Origin: Marivirga aurantiaca | GTDB lineage: Bacteria > Bacteroidota > Bacteroidia > Cytophagales > Cyclobacteriaceae | Length of the DNA: 64,000 nucleotides | Direction of reading: 5' to 3' | NCBI RefSeq assembly: GCF_016679925.1 | Contig: NZ_JAEQBW010000005.1 | Location: 62,001-126,000 of the forward strand | Shown: piece after piece, positions 34,424 through 42,935 of the stretch | Position numbering within the stretch: position 1 is the stretch's first letter | How the letters are laid out: each line of letters starts with the position of its first letter | The notes under the pieces: generated by a model | Told to the model about the DNA's origin: nothing | The model's input: only the letters and a program-made list of their open reading frames with translations | Databases searched by the model: none | Program-made: the position numbers and the translations under genes

Positions 34424-35449
34424 ATGAAAACCTTATTGCTCACCGGGGCAACGGGTCTGCTGGGAAGTAATCTATTGACTCATCTACTCAAAGAAGATTT
34501 CAATATTTATGCAGTTAAAAGACCAGGTTCAGATACTAGGCTGTGCCCTCAGAGTAACCAAATCACATGGATTACAACTGATAATTTATCGGTTAAATTT
34601 TTAACCGACCTTGAATGCCCAATAGATTATATAGTACATGCTGCCGGATTAGTTTCCTATCAACAGAAAGACAAGGAAAAACTATTTCAGGTAAATCATC
34701 AATTCACAAAAAAACTGGCAGGAGAAGCCTTAAAACTTAATGTGAAAAAGTTTTTGTTAGTGAGTAGTATTTCGGCTATTGGAAAAAAAGCTGATTCACC
34801 TCTCATTACCGAAGACACCCCCTGGGATGAAACTCAATTTTCCAGCAATTATGGCAGAAGCAAGAGAGCATCTGAAAATGCAGTAAAGGAGCTAGGAGAA
34901 AAGGGCCTGCCATGGATTATCATTAACCCCTCTGTAATTATTGGCCCGGCCAGGCCTGATCAAAGTAGTGCACGACTTATTGGATATGTTGCTGACAAGA
35001 AACCATTTTATACTGAAGGTCTCCTCAATTATGTGGATGTTGATGACGTTTCCGGAATAATTATCAAAGCTTTGAAAAGTGATTTTATTCACCATCAATG
35101 GATTCTAAATGGTGGAACTGTTACCTATAAACATTTCTTTACTAAAGTGGCAGAGTACCTTAACACAAAACCCCCAAAATATAAAATCCCAAAAGCCGGA
35201 GTGATGGCGGGAGCATTTTTAGAAAATCTCTACAGTAAAATAACGGGCAAAAGGTCAACGCTTTCCATGGAAACCGCTAAAATGGCGGGCAACTCCTCTA
35301 TTTACAGTGCTGACAAGTTAAAGAGTGAACTAGAAACCCAATTTACCCCCCTCACCGATTCCATTAAAAAAGCTGTAGATACAATGAAAATAAATGGTTT
35401 ATTGAAAACTATATTTTTTTTAGCTTCGTTGGTTGATTTTAGCGTTTGA
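34424..35449 (+). CDS. NAD-dependent epimerase/dehydratase family SDR
   Basis: 341 residues, extended SDR. NAD site TGATGLLGSNLL (6-17) and catalytic YGRSK (Tyr about 144, Lys about 148), with Ser in VSSIS. The C-terminal extension ends in a hydrophobic helix (about 325-341) which may tether it to the membrane. Substrate could be a nucleotide sugar, a dihydroflavonol-like ketone or a steroid/isoprenoid; the sequence by eye fits the dihydroflavonol-reductase-like branch. The palindrome-bearing spacer separates it from wzc, so it may not belong to the glycan module. Confidence 0.87.
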   Translation: MKTLLLTGATGLLGSNLLTHLLKEDFNIYAVKRPGSDTRLCPQSNQITWITTDNLSVKFLTDLECPIDYIVHAAGLVSYQQKDKEKLFQVNHQFTKKLAGEALKLNVKKFLLVSSISAIGKKADSPLITEDTPWDETQFSSNYGRSKRASENAVKELGEKGLPWIIINPSVIIGPARPDQSSARLIGYVADKKPFYTEGLLNYVDVDDVSGIIIKALKSDFIHHQWILNGGTVTYKHFFTKVAEYLNTKPPKYKIPKAGVMAGAFLENLYSKITGKRSTLSMETAKMAGNSSIYSADKLKSELETQFTPLTDSIKKAVDTMKINGLLKTIFFLASLVDFSV

Positions 35450-35481
35450 ATTAGTAAATTGTATTGGATAGCAAATAACCT

Positions 35482-36891
35482 ATGAGCGAATTTTATAGAA
35501 GTCGAAAAGACGGTGAGAAAGAATTAGTGAAGAAATTCGAAAATCACGTTCAAGGTCGGGATTTTCATTTCTTCGATGTGGAAGAACTAGAGCAGGTTGT
35601 TGAGTTCTATCTGGATAACAATAATAATAAAAAAGCCTTGAAGGCATGTCAGTTTGCAGTAGAGCAATACCCTTTCTCCATTGAATTGATAGTTCTCAAT
35701 GCACATGTGCTGGCTTCCAATGGAAAATATGAGGAGGCATTGAGCATTCTGGAGAAAGCTGAAAATTTCCAGCCCAACGATGTGGATTTGTTAATGACAA
35801 AAGCCAACATCCTAACCCTTAGCGAAAAAAACAATGAAGCCATCGAATGCCTGATGAATGCTTTAACTTTTGCTGAAGAAAGGGATGAAATTCTTTTCCA
35901 GATTGGTATGTGCTATCAACAGATGGCCAAGTTTGACGAAGCTATTGAATATTATAAAAAAGTCCTGGAAGAGAATGTCGACTTTGAAAGTGCCATTTAT
36001 GAATTAGCCTACTGTTTGGATGTAACAGATCAATTGGAAGGAAGCATCTCCTACTATGAAAAATTTATTGATGCAGACCCGTACTCCTACCATGCCTGGT
36101 ATAATTTAGGAGTAGTTTATCACAAACTCAAGAAATATCAGCAGGCAATAGAAGCTTATGAGTTTGCAATAGCTATAGATGATCAGTTTGCTTCAGCTTA
36201 TTTCAATATGGGCAATAGCTATGCAGAAATGGAAGAGTATACTAAATCTTTAGATGCTTTCTCTCATACCTTACGGATAGAAGGTGCCAGCGCAGAAGTA
36301 TTTTGCAGAATGGCAGAAACCTATGAACACCTTGATCAGATCGATCTTGCTGTAAAATACTTTCAGAAAGCTATCAAATATGACCAATTGTATGACGAGG
36401 CTTTCTATGGGTTAGCAAAAACCTTAACCGCACAGGAAAAATGGATAGAAGCTGTACATTATGCCCGTAAAGCTTTAAAAATAAATTTACACGAATCAAA
36501 ATACTGGCAAGCAGCTGGTTTTGCAGAATATCAATTAGGCAACCAAAATGCAGCGATTGATGCTTATGAAGAAGCCGTATCACTTGATCCTGAGGAAATT
36601 AGCATCTATCTGGATTGGTCATATATTTACTTCGATTCAGGGGAAATAGAGGTAGCAATGAACATTATAAAAGAAGGAATGGATGAAAATCCTGAGGCCC
36701 CTGAGCTCTATTACAGGATGACGGCTTATCTAATTGAATCAGGTAAATACAAAGAAGCCTTTATCTTTCTGGAAAATGCATTAGTTTTGGACTTTGAAAT
36801 GCACACAGTGCTCTATGATTTTTTTCCCCAGGTGAAAACTCAAACAGCATTGTTTAAAATTATTGATCAATTCAGAAAAGATAATCACTAA
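35482..36891 (+). CDS. Tetratricopeptide repeat protein
   Basis: 469 residues, about eleven TPR units from 40 to 455, for example YHAWYNLGVVYHKLKKYQQAI and SAYFNMGNSYAEMEEYTKSL. No signal peptide or membrane helix, so probably a cytoplasmic scaffold. The stop overlaps the ComA-like gene by one base (TAATG), so the two are translationally coupled. The partner protein is unknown. A TPR gene next to a phosphosulfolactate synthase is not something I can explain from known biology. Confidence 0.87.
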   Translation: MSEFYRSRKDGEKELVKKFENHVQGRDFHFFDVEELEQVVEFYLDNNNNKKALKACQFAVEQYPFSIELIVLNAHVLASNGKYEEALSILEKAENFQPNDVDLLMTKANILTLSEKNNEAIECLMNALTFAEERDEILFQIGMCYQQMAKFDEAIEYYKKVLEENVDFESAIYELAYCLDVTDQLEGSISYYEKFIDADPYSYHAWYNLGVVYHKLKKYQQAIEAYEFAIAIDDQFASAYFNMGNSYAEMEEYTKSLDAFSHTLRIEGASAEVFCRMAETYEHLDQIDLAVKYFQKAIKYDQLYDEAFYGLAKTLTAQEKWIEAVHYARKALKINLHESKYWQAAGFAEYQLGNQNAAIDAYEEAVSLDPEEISIYLDWSYIYFDSGEIEVAMNIIKEGMDENPEAPELYYRMTAYLIESGKYKEAFIFLENALVLDFEMHTVLYDFFPQVKTQTALFKIIDQFRKDNH

Positions 36892-37661
36892 TGAATTACG
36901 ACTTAACACAAATACCTGAGCGTCCTGTTAAACCCAGAGATGTAGGTTTTACTATGGCCATGGATAAAGGCCTAAGCACAAGAGAAGTAGAAGATTTTAT
37001 TGACAGCAGTGGAGAATATGTCGATATTGTAAAATTAGGCTGGGCTACTTCTTATGTTACCAATAACTTAAAAGATAAGTTGGCTATCTATAAAGATGCA
37101 GGTATTCCCGTCTATTTCGGAGGCACCTTATTTGAGGCTTTCATTATCAGAGGGCAGTTTGATGATTACCGCAAGCTGTTGGATAAATTTGATTTACCTT
37201 TCGCAGAAGTATCGGACGGTTCAATAGAATTGCCGCATGATATTAAATGTGAATACATCCGTAAACTATCAGAGCAGGTTACAGTACTTTCTGAGGTTGG
37301 ATCTAAGGATGAAGAAAAAATCATCCCTCCCTACCAATGGATTTCCCTTATGCAGGCTGAGCTGGATGCCGGAGCATGGAAGGTAATAGGAGAATCAAGA
37401 GAAGCTGGCAATGTGGGGCTGTTTAGGGCTTCCGGTGAAGTTCGCTCAGGATTGGTTCAGGAAATACTAACAAAAATACCTTTTGAGAAAATTATTTGGG
37501 AAGCTCCTCAAAAAGCACAACAAGTTTATTTTATTAAATTAATTGGTGCCAACGTTAATCTGGGAAATATTGCTCCCAATGAAATCATACCGCTAGAAAC
37601 CATTCGTTTGGGATTAAGGGGAGATACTTTTCATCACTTTTTAAATAAGGTCGGACTATAA
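36891..37661 (+). CDS. comA: Phosphosulfolactate synthase (ComA family)
   Basis: 256 residues, TIM barrel. KPRDVGFTMAMDKGLS (14-29), DIVKLGWATS, VYFGGTLFEAF and EVSDGSIELP are family hallmarks, as are IGESREAG and GLRGDTFHH near the end. The enzyme adds sulfite to phosphoenolpyruvate to give phosphosulfolactate, first step of coenzyme M synthesis in archaea. In gliding Bacteroidota the product might feed cysteate for sulfonolipid (capnine) synthesis; that is inference. No comB, comC or sulfopyruvate genes are adjacent in the window. Confidence 0.88.
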   Translation: MNYDLTQIPERPVKPRDVGFTMAMDKGLSTREVEDFIDSSGEYVDIVKLGWATSYVTNNLKDKLAIYKDAGIPVYFGGTLFEAFIIRGQFDDYRKLLDKFDLPFAEVSDGSIELPHDIKCEYIRKLSEQVTVLSEVGSKDEEKIIPPYQWISLMQAELDAGAWKVIGESREAGNVGLFRASGEVRSGLVQEILTKIPFEKIIWEAPQKAQQVYFIKLIGANVNLGNIAPNEIIPLETIRLGLRGDTFHHFLNKVGL

Positions 37662-37674
37662 TTTAATTCCATCA

Positions 37675-38613
37675 ATGCGCTTACTAAAAGATTATTTCAC
37701 TTTGCTTTTGAAAGGCATGGCTATGGGCGGGGCCGATGTGGTGCCGGGTGTCTCCGGAGGTACTATAGCCTTTATCACAGGCATTTATGATGAGTTATTG
37801 ACAAGCATTAAATCCATTGATGGAGAAGCCCTCCGTTTAATTACAAAATTCAAAATAAAGGAATTCTGGCAACATATAAATGGCAATTTCCTCATCACTC
37901 TGGTGGCGGGGATTGCCATAAGTATTTTCAGTTTGGCCAAGATAATCAGCTATCTCCTGCTTACTTACCCAATTCTGGTATGGTCTTTCTTTTTCGGGAT
38001 CATCGTTATTGCTGCTATTATTGTGGCAAGGGATATCGATAATAAAGACTGGAAAGCAGTTTTGGCCGGTATTATGGGGATTGTAATAGCCTATGCCATT
38101 ACAGAGGCCACTCCTGCTGAAACAACCGAAGCATGGTGGTTTATCTTCTTATCAGGAGCTATTGGTATTTGCGCAATGATCTTACCTGGCATTTCAGGAG
38201 CTTTCATATTGCTGATATTGGGCAAGTATAAATTTGTAATGGAAGCTGTAGAATCATTTAATATTCCTGTTATTCTGACTTTCATAGCAGGTTGCATTGT
38301 TGGCATATTAACTTTTGCCAGGTTCATTTCATGGTTGCTACATAAATACCAATCCATGACAGTTGCCTTGCTGGCCGGCTTTATGATTGGCTCGCTCAAT
38401 AAGGTTTGGCCATGGAAGGTAATAGACAGCTTCCGCTTGAACAGTAAAGGAGATCAAGTTCCATTTCTGGATCATAATGTACTCCCACATCAATATTTAC
38501 AGGAAGTAGGCGACCCCCAATTGATTGAAGCTATAGCAATGGCTTGTTTTGGTATTCTTTTGGTAATTGCTATTGAAAAGATAGCCAATATGCTCAAAAC
38601 AAAAACCAAATGA
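37675..38613 (+). CDS. DUF368 polyprenyl-phosphate-type membrane transporter
   Basis: 312 residues, about eight membrane helices. It opens with the family signature GMAMGGADVVPGVSGGTIAFITGIYDEL (14-41) and has a second related segment ILPGISGAFILLILGKY (about 167). Proteins of this family have recently been described as undecaprenyl-phosphate translocases or lipid carriers (PopT type), which would suit recycling of glycan carrier lipid. It starts 13 bases after comA and overlaps aroE by four bases. Confidence 0.88.
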   Translation: MRLLKDYFTLLLKGMAMGGADVVPGVSGGTIAFITGIYDELLTSIKSIDGEALRLITKFKIKEFWQHINGNFLITLVAGIAISIFSLAKIISYLLLTYPILVWSFFFGIIVIAAIIVARDIDNKDWKAVLAGIMGIVIAYAITEATPAETTEAWWFIFLSGAIGICAMILPGISGAFILLILGKYKFVMEAVESFNIPVILTFIAGCIVGILTFARFISWLLHKYQSMTVALLAGFMIGSLNKVWPWKVIDSFRLNSKGDQVPFLDHNVLPHQYLQEVGDPQLIEAIAMACFGILLVIAIEKIANMLKTKTK

Positions 38614-39344
38614 AAGCCCTGGGATTAATCGGCTATCCCCTGAAGCATTCCTTTTCAAAGAGTTATTTCACTGAGAAATTTCGAAAAGAAAGTATAAAGG
38701 GTTTTAGTTATGAATTATTCCCTCTTGAAAATATTGCCTCATTTCCGGAATTATGCAAAGCTCAAAACCCCATGGGCTTGAATGTCACAATACCCTATAA
38801 GGAAAAAATCATCCCTTATCTGGATGAACTGGACAGCTATGCCAGAAAGATTGGAGCAGTAAATGTGATTAAATTTCAAAATGGAAAAACAATCGGCTAC
38901 AATACCGATTGCCATGGATTTAAGGTTTCTTTACAAAAACTCCTCCCCCAAGCTATAAAGTCAAATGCATTGATTTTAGGAACTGGTGGTGCTTCCAAGG
39001 CGGTAAAATTCGCCCTGGATGAAATGAAAATTCCTTCAAAGTTTGTTTCCCGCCATGCTGAAAAAGGCCTTACTTATGAGGAAATCAGAAAGGTGCCGGA
39101 GATCCTGCGAGAAAACCGAATCATCATCAACACTACGCCACTAGGCACTTTTCCTGAGATAGAAAATAAGCCTGACATACCATACGAATATCTGAGCACG
39201 AATCATTTTCTGCATGATTTGGTTTACAATCCTGAAGAAACTTCTTTTATGAAAGCAGGAAAAATGCAAGGAGCAAAAGTAAAAAATGGCTACGAAATGT
39301 TGGTTGAACAAGCTGAAAAGGCCTGGGAAATCTGGAATAGTTAA
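38610..39344 (+). CDS. aroE: Shikimate dehydrogenase
   Basis: 244 residues, slightly shorter than the usual 270. Shikimate site: HSFSKSYF (13-20), NVTIPYKE with catalytic Lys64, and NTDCHGF with Asp100. NADPH loop LGTGGASKAV follows near 122. Converts 3-dehydroshikimate to shikimate. The ATGA overlap with the DUF368 gene points to co-translation. The NADP arginine is not clearly visible in the shortened loop, so cofactor choice is open. Confidence 0.93.
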   Translation: MKALGLIGYPLKHSFSKSYFTEKFRKESIKGFSYELFPLENIASFPELCKAQNPMGLNVTIPYKEKIIPYLDELDSYARKIGAVNVIKFQNGKTIGYNTDCHGFKVSLQKLLPQAIKSNALILGTGGASKAVKFALDEMKIPSKFVSRHAEKGLTYEEIRKVPEILRENRIIINTTPLGTFPEIENKPDIPYEYLSTNHFLHDLVYNPEETSFMKAGKMQGAKVKNGYEMLVEQAEKAWEIWNS

Positions 39345-39377
39345 GACATCAGCATGATTAGGCCAGGAGTAAAATAT

Positions 39378-39407
39378 TTTGCAAACATTTTAATTAATGA
39401 TCGTTTG
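39378..39407 (+). promoter_or_regulatory. Possible promoter of uvrB
   Basis: TTTG (39378-39381), 18 bases, ATCGTTTG (39400-39407): spacing is ideal and the last five bases of the -7 box fit, but TA reads AT. The predicted start lies close to the ATG at 39416, leaving a very short leader. Confidence 0.35.
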
Positions 39408-39415
39408 TAGTACTT

Positions 39416-41440
39416 ATGGATTTTAAAATTAAAAGTGATTTTGTACCTACGGGTGACCAGCCCAGAGCCATTGACGAACTTGAAAAAGGCATTAATGCAG
39501 GTGATCAGGATCAGGTATTATTAGGTGTAACGGGTTCAGGTAAAACTTTTACCATTGCCAACCTTATTGAAAGGGTGCAAAAGCCCACCTTGGTTTTAAG
39601 CCATAATAAGACCCTGGCTGCACAACTGTATGGCGAATTCAAGCAATTTTTTCCGGACAATGCTGTAGAGTATTTTATTTCCTATTATGACTACTACCAA
39701 CCGGAAGCTTTCATCCCCTCAAGCAATTTATATATTGAAAAAGACCTTTCTATTAATGAGGAGATTGAAAAACTTCGTCTCAGTGCCACCTCCTCTCTTC
39801 TTTCAGGCAGAAGAGATGTAATGGTGATAGCCTCCGTTTCCTGTATTTATGGTATAGGTAATCCGGATGAATTTGGTAAAAATATTATTAGAATACAGGT
39901 CGGAGATAAAATTCCTCGGAACCAATTGCTGTTTGCTTTTGTGGATATTCTCTATAACCGGACTACTGCAGAATTTAAAAGAGGTACTTTCAGAGTAAAG
40001 GGCGATACTGTGGATATCTTTGTTGCCTATGGGGATTTCGCCTACCGCATACTGTTCTGGGGAGATGAAGTGGAGTCCATCCAAAGAATAGAACCCGATA
40101 GTGGAAAAAAAATATCAGACGAGAAAATGATCAGTATTTTTCCTGCCAATTTATTTGTTACAGGAAAAGACACACTACATCAGGCTATCAAGGAAATTCA
40201 GGACGACATGGTGGAACAAGTCAAGTTTTTTGAAAGAGACGGCAGGTTCTTAGAAGCCAAAAGACTTAAGGAAAGAACTGAGTTTGATATTGAAATGATG
40301 CGGGAGTTGGGCTACTGCTCGGGCGTAGAGAATTATTCCAGATATTTTGACAGAAGAGAGCCAGGAACACGGCCTTTCTGCTTATTGGATTACTTCCCTG
40401 ATGACTACCTGATGGTAATTGATGAGAGCCACGTGACAGTGCCTCAAGTACGTGCCATGTATGGTGGAGACCGGGCTCGTAAGATCAATCTGGTGGACTA
40501 TGGCTATCGTTTACCTTCCGCCATGGATAACAGACCACTTACTTTCAACGAATTTGAAGCAATGATTGGTCAAACAGTGTATGTTACTGCTACTCCTGCA
40601 GATTATGAGTTGCGAAAAACAGAAGGCACAGTGGTAGAGCAGGTAATTCGCCCTACCGGCTTACTTGACCCGGTAATTGAAGTGCGGCCAAGTGGCAACC
40701 AGATTGATGACCTATTAGAAGAGATAGATGAAAGAGTAAAATTAAGTGAGCGTGTATTGATTACCACCCTTACCAAACGAATGGCTGAGGAGATGAATAA
40801 ATTTTTGGGCAGGGCCAATATAAAATCTCGCTATATCCACTCTGAAGTAACTACACTGGACAGGGTAGAAATATTAAGAGACCTGCGTCTTGGCGAGTTT
40901 GATGTATTAGTAGGAGTGAACCTGCTACGAGAAGGACTTGATTTACCGGAAGTATCATTAGTAGCAATATTGGATGCTGATAAGGAAGGTTTTCTAAGGA
41001 ATCACAGATCTTTGATCCAGACAATTGGAAGGGCCGCTAGAAATGAAAAAGGCATGGTAATTATGTACGCTGACAAAGTCACGGATTCCATGCAAATGGC
41101 ACTTGATGAGACCAATAGAAGAAGGGCCGTCCAGATTGAATACAATAAAAAACATGGAATTACCCCTAAAACCATTTTCAAATCAAGGGAATCAATTCTT
41201 GGACAGACAGTAGCTGTTGATTCCAAAAAAACTTCCCAACAGAAGTACTATGCCGGACCGCAAGAAGCTTCCGTTGCAGCCGATCCTGTTGTTCAATATA
41301 TGGATAAAGCAGGCCTGGACAAGATGGTAAAAGCCACTCAGAAGAAAATGGAAAAGGCTGCAAAAGATTTAGACTTTATAGAGGCTGCCAGGTTAAGAGA
41401 TGAATGGCAGGAATTGCAGAAACTCAGGGACAATAAATAA
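39416..41440 (+). CDS. uvrB: Excinuclease ABC subunit B
   Basis: 674 residues. Walker A GVTGSGKTFT (37-46), beta-hairpin YYDYYQPEAFIP (about 92-103), DEAD-like VIDESHV (about 337-343), helicase motif VI QTIGRAARN near 540, and a C-terminal UVR domain (about 632-668) for UvrC contact. Damage recognition and strand separation in nucleotide excision repair. Complete and of normal length. uvrA and uvrC are not in the window. Confidence 0.97.
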   Translation: MDFKIKSDFVPTGDQPRAIDELEKGINAGDQDQVLLGVTGSGKTFTIANLIERVQKPTLVLSHNKTLAAQLYGEFKQFFPDNAVEYFISYYDYYQPEAFIPSSNLYIEKDLSINEEIEKLRLSATSSLLSGRRDVMVIASVSCIYGIGNPDEFGKNIIRIQVGDKIPRNQLLFAFVDILYNRTTAEFKRGTFRVKGDTVDIFVAYGDFAYRILFWGDEVESIQRIEPDSGKKISDEKMISIFPANLFVTGKDTLHQAIKEIQDDMVEQVKFFERDGRFLEAKRLKERTEFDIEMMRELGYCSGVENYSRYFDRREPGTRPFCLLDYFPDDYLMVIDESHVTVPQVRAMYGGDRARKINLVDYGYRLPSAMDNRPLTFNEFEAMIGQTVYVTATPADYELRKTEGTVVEQVIRPTGLLDPVIEVRPSGNQIDDLLEEIDERVKLSERVLITTLTKRMAEEMNKFLGRANIKSRYIHSEVTTLDRVEILRDLRLGEFDVLVGVNLLREGLDLPEVSLVAILDADKEGFLRNHRSLIQTIGRAARNEKGMVIMYADKVTDSMQMALDETNRRRAVQIEYNKKHGITPKTIFKSRESILGQTVAVDSKKTSQQKYYAGPQEASVAADPVVQYMDKAGLDKMVKATQKKMEKAAKDLDFIEAARLRDEWQELQKLRDNK

Positions 41441-41482
41441 TTGCAAAACCCTATATTTACAAAATTTTAAAAAAACAGCATC

Positions 41483-42253
41483 ATGCGAATTAAGATAATC
41501 AGTACATTTTTATTAATGATATTTTTTTTACCACAAGCTTTCTCCTGGGGACAAACAGGACATAGGGCTATTGGAGAAGTAGCTTCATTTTATATTACCA
41601 AAAAAACTCAGAAGAAAATTGAAGCATTATTGGGTGGAGAATCATTGGCTATTGCCAGCGTCTGGATGGATGAAGTGAAATCTGATGATGCCTATGATCA
41701 CACACATGACTGGCACTGGGTAGAAATCCCTAATGGCATGACATATGCCGAATCAAAGAAAAACCCGGATGGTGACATTATAATGACTATTGAAAGATTA
41801 GTGAAGGAACTGAAGGCAGGCAATCTTGATAGAAAAACAGAGCAAGAGCATCTTAAGATGTTGCTTCATTTAGTGGGCGACATCCATCAGCCTTGCCATG
41901 TAGGAAATGGAGAAGATCAGGGTTCCAATAAGGTGTGGGTAAAATGGTTTGGAAAAAATTCTAATCTTCATAAGGTTTGGGATAGCGAAATGATAGACGG
42001 TAAACAATTAAGCTATACTGAATTGGCGAATGCCGTTAACCTTACCACAAAAGAACAAGTAAAGGAATGGCAACAAAACCCACTGGATGTATGGGTACAG
42101 GAAGCAATTGCTCTACGCCCTCAGATTTATGATTTTAATGAAGATAATAACCTGAGATATGAATATGCTTATAAGAACTGGGACACCCTTCAACAGCAAC
42201 TATTAAAGGCGGGAGTGAGACTTGCAGGAGTACTTAATGACATTTACGGTTAA
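41483..42253 (+). CDS. S1/P1-type zinc nuclease, secreted
   Basis: 256 residues. Signal peptide 1-21; the mature protein begins with tryptophan (Trp22), whose free amino group is a zinc ligand in this family. Other ligands: His27 (GHRAIGE), Asp and His in DHTHDWHW, and HLVGDIHQPCH. Degrades single-stranded DNA/RNA in the periplasm or outside, for nutrient phosphate or nucleosides. The stop overlaps the stop of the convergent downstream gene (TTAA at 42250-42253). Confidence 0.92.
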   Translation: MRIKIISTFLLMIFFLPQAFSWGQTGHRAIGEVASFYITKKTQKKIEALLGGESLAIASVWMDEVKSDDAYDHTHDWHWVEIPNGMTYAESKKNPDGDIIMTIERLVKELKAGNLDRKTEQEHLKMLLHLVGDIHQPCHVGNGEDQGSNKVWVKWFGKNSNLHKVWDSEMIDGKQLSYTELANAVNLTTKEQVKEWQQNPLDVWVQEAIALRPQIYDFNEDNNLRYEYAYKNWDTLQQQLLKAGVRLAGVLNDIYG

Positions 42254-42837
42254 AGCTCTGTTAAAATAATGGGGCCTTTTTCCGTTTTAAGCTTAAAAAA
42301 ACCCTCTTCTTCTACCAAATAATACCCATTTAATTTTTTCACATTAGTGGTTTCCCATACATTTCCTTTCAGAACTTTCAGTTCCTGATTTCTGGGATAC
42401 CATTTCCTAAAGCTGGTGTTGAAGATAATAATGGTAACTTTGTCATCGACAAATAAACTTAATGGAATAGAAAGGGCTAATTCTTTAGAGGATTGAATGA
42501 TTAAGTCCTTTTGTGTTGTATTACAAAATATATTTACTCCGGTATATGCTTTTGCATCAAGTGTTTGAATTATAGCTTTTAATAAGCTATTTTCATTATA
42601 CCTTTCAATCAAATACTCCCCACTTTGTTGCGTCAATCTTAAATGACTTTCGGGATGAATGGATAACACACCATCTACTTTGACATTTTGGGACATCAGC
42701 CATTCAGCATGTTCTTCCAAAACCCAAACAGAAGGTGACCATCCTAATAGTTCCTTAATTGTATCAAGCTGGTTTTCAATATCCAGAATGAAAACAGGAG
42801 GTTCTTGTTCATCTCTTATGACGTGGTGTGAAGACAT
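42250..42837 (-). CDS. Thiamine pyrophosphokinase-like protein
   Basis: 195 residues. Opening MSSHHVIRDEQEP and the alternating hydrophobic strands with helices match a TPK-like family of Bacteroidota. The acidic DxD-type metal/ATP site of true thiamine pyrophosphokinase (GDxDS) is not apparent; instead KVDGVLSIHPES appears. So it may be a non-catalytic relative or a misnamed family. Cytoplasmic, no signal. It shares its stop tetranucleotide with the nuclease gene. Confidence 0.6.
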   Translation of the reverse strand: MSSHHVIRDEQEPPVFILDIENQLDTIKELLGWSPSVWVLEEHAEWLMSQNVKVDGVLSIHPESHLRLTQQSGEYLIERYNENSLLKAIIQTLDAKAYTGVNIFCNTTQKDLIIQSSKELALSIPLSLFVDDKVTIIIFNTSFRKWYPRNQELKVLKGNVWETTNVKKLNGYYLVEEEGFFKLKTEKGPIILTEL

Positions 42838-42935
42838 ATTCTTAGAAATTTTGAATGATAAAAAATATTTGGCACGAGCAAATTTTAATAGTTAATTAGC
42901 TAAAAGACTGTAAATTGCATAAATTATAAATAATT

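Noticed and set aside
38091-38399. 102-codon frame opposite the DUF368 gene
   Set aside because: Antisense shadow of a transmembrane protein gene without its own signals.
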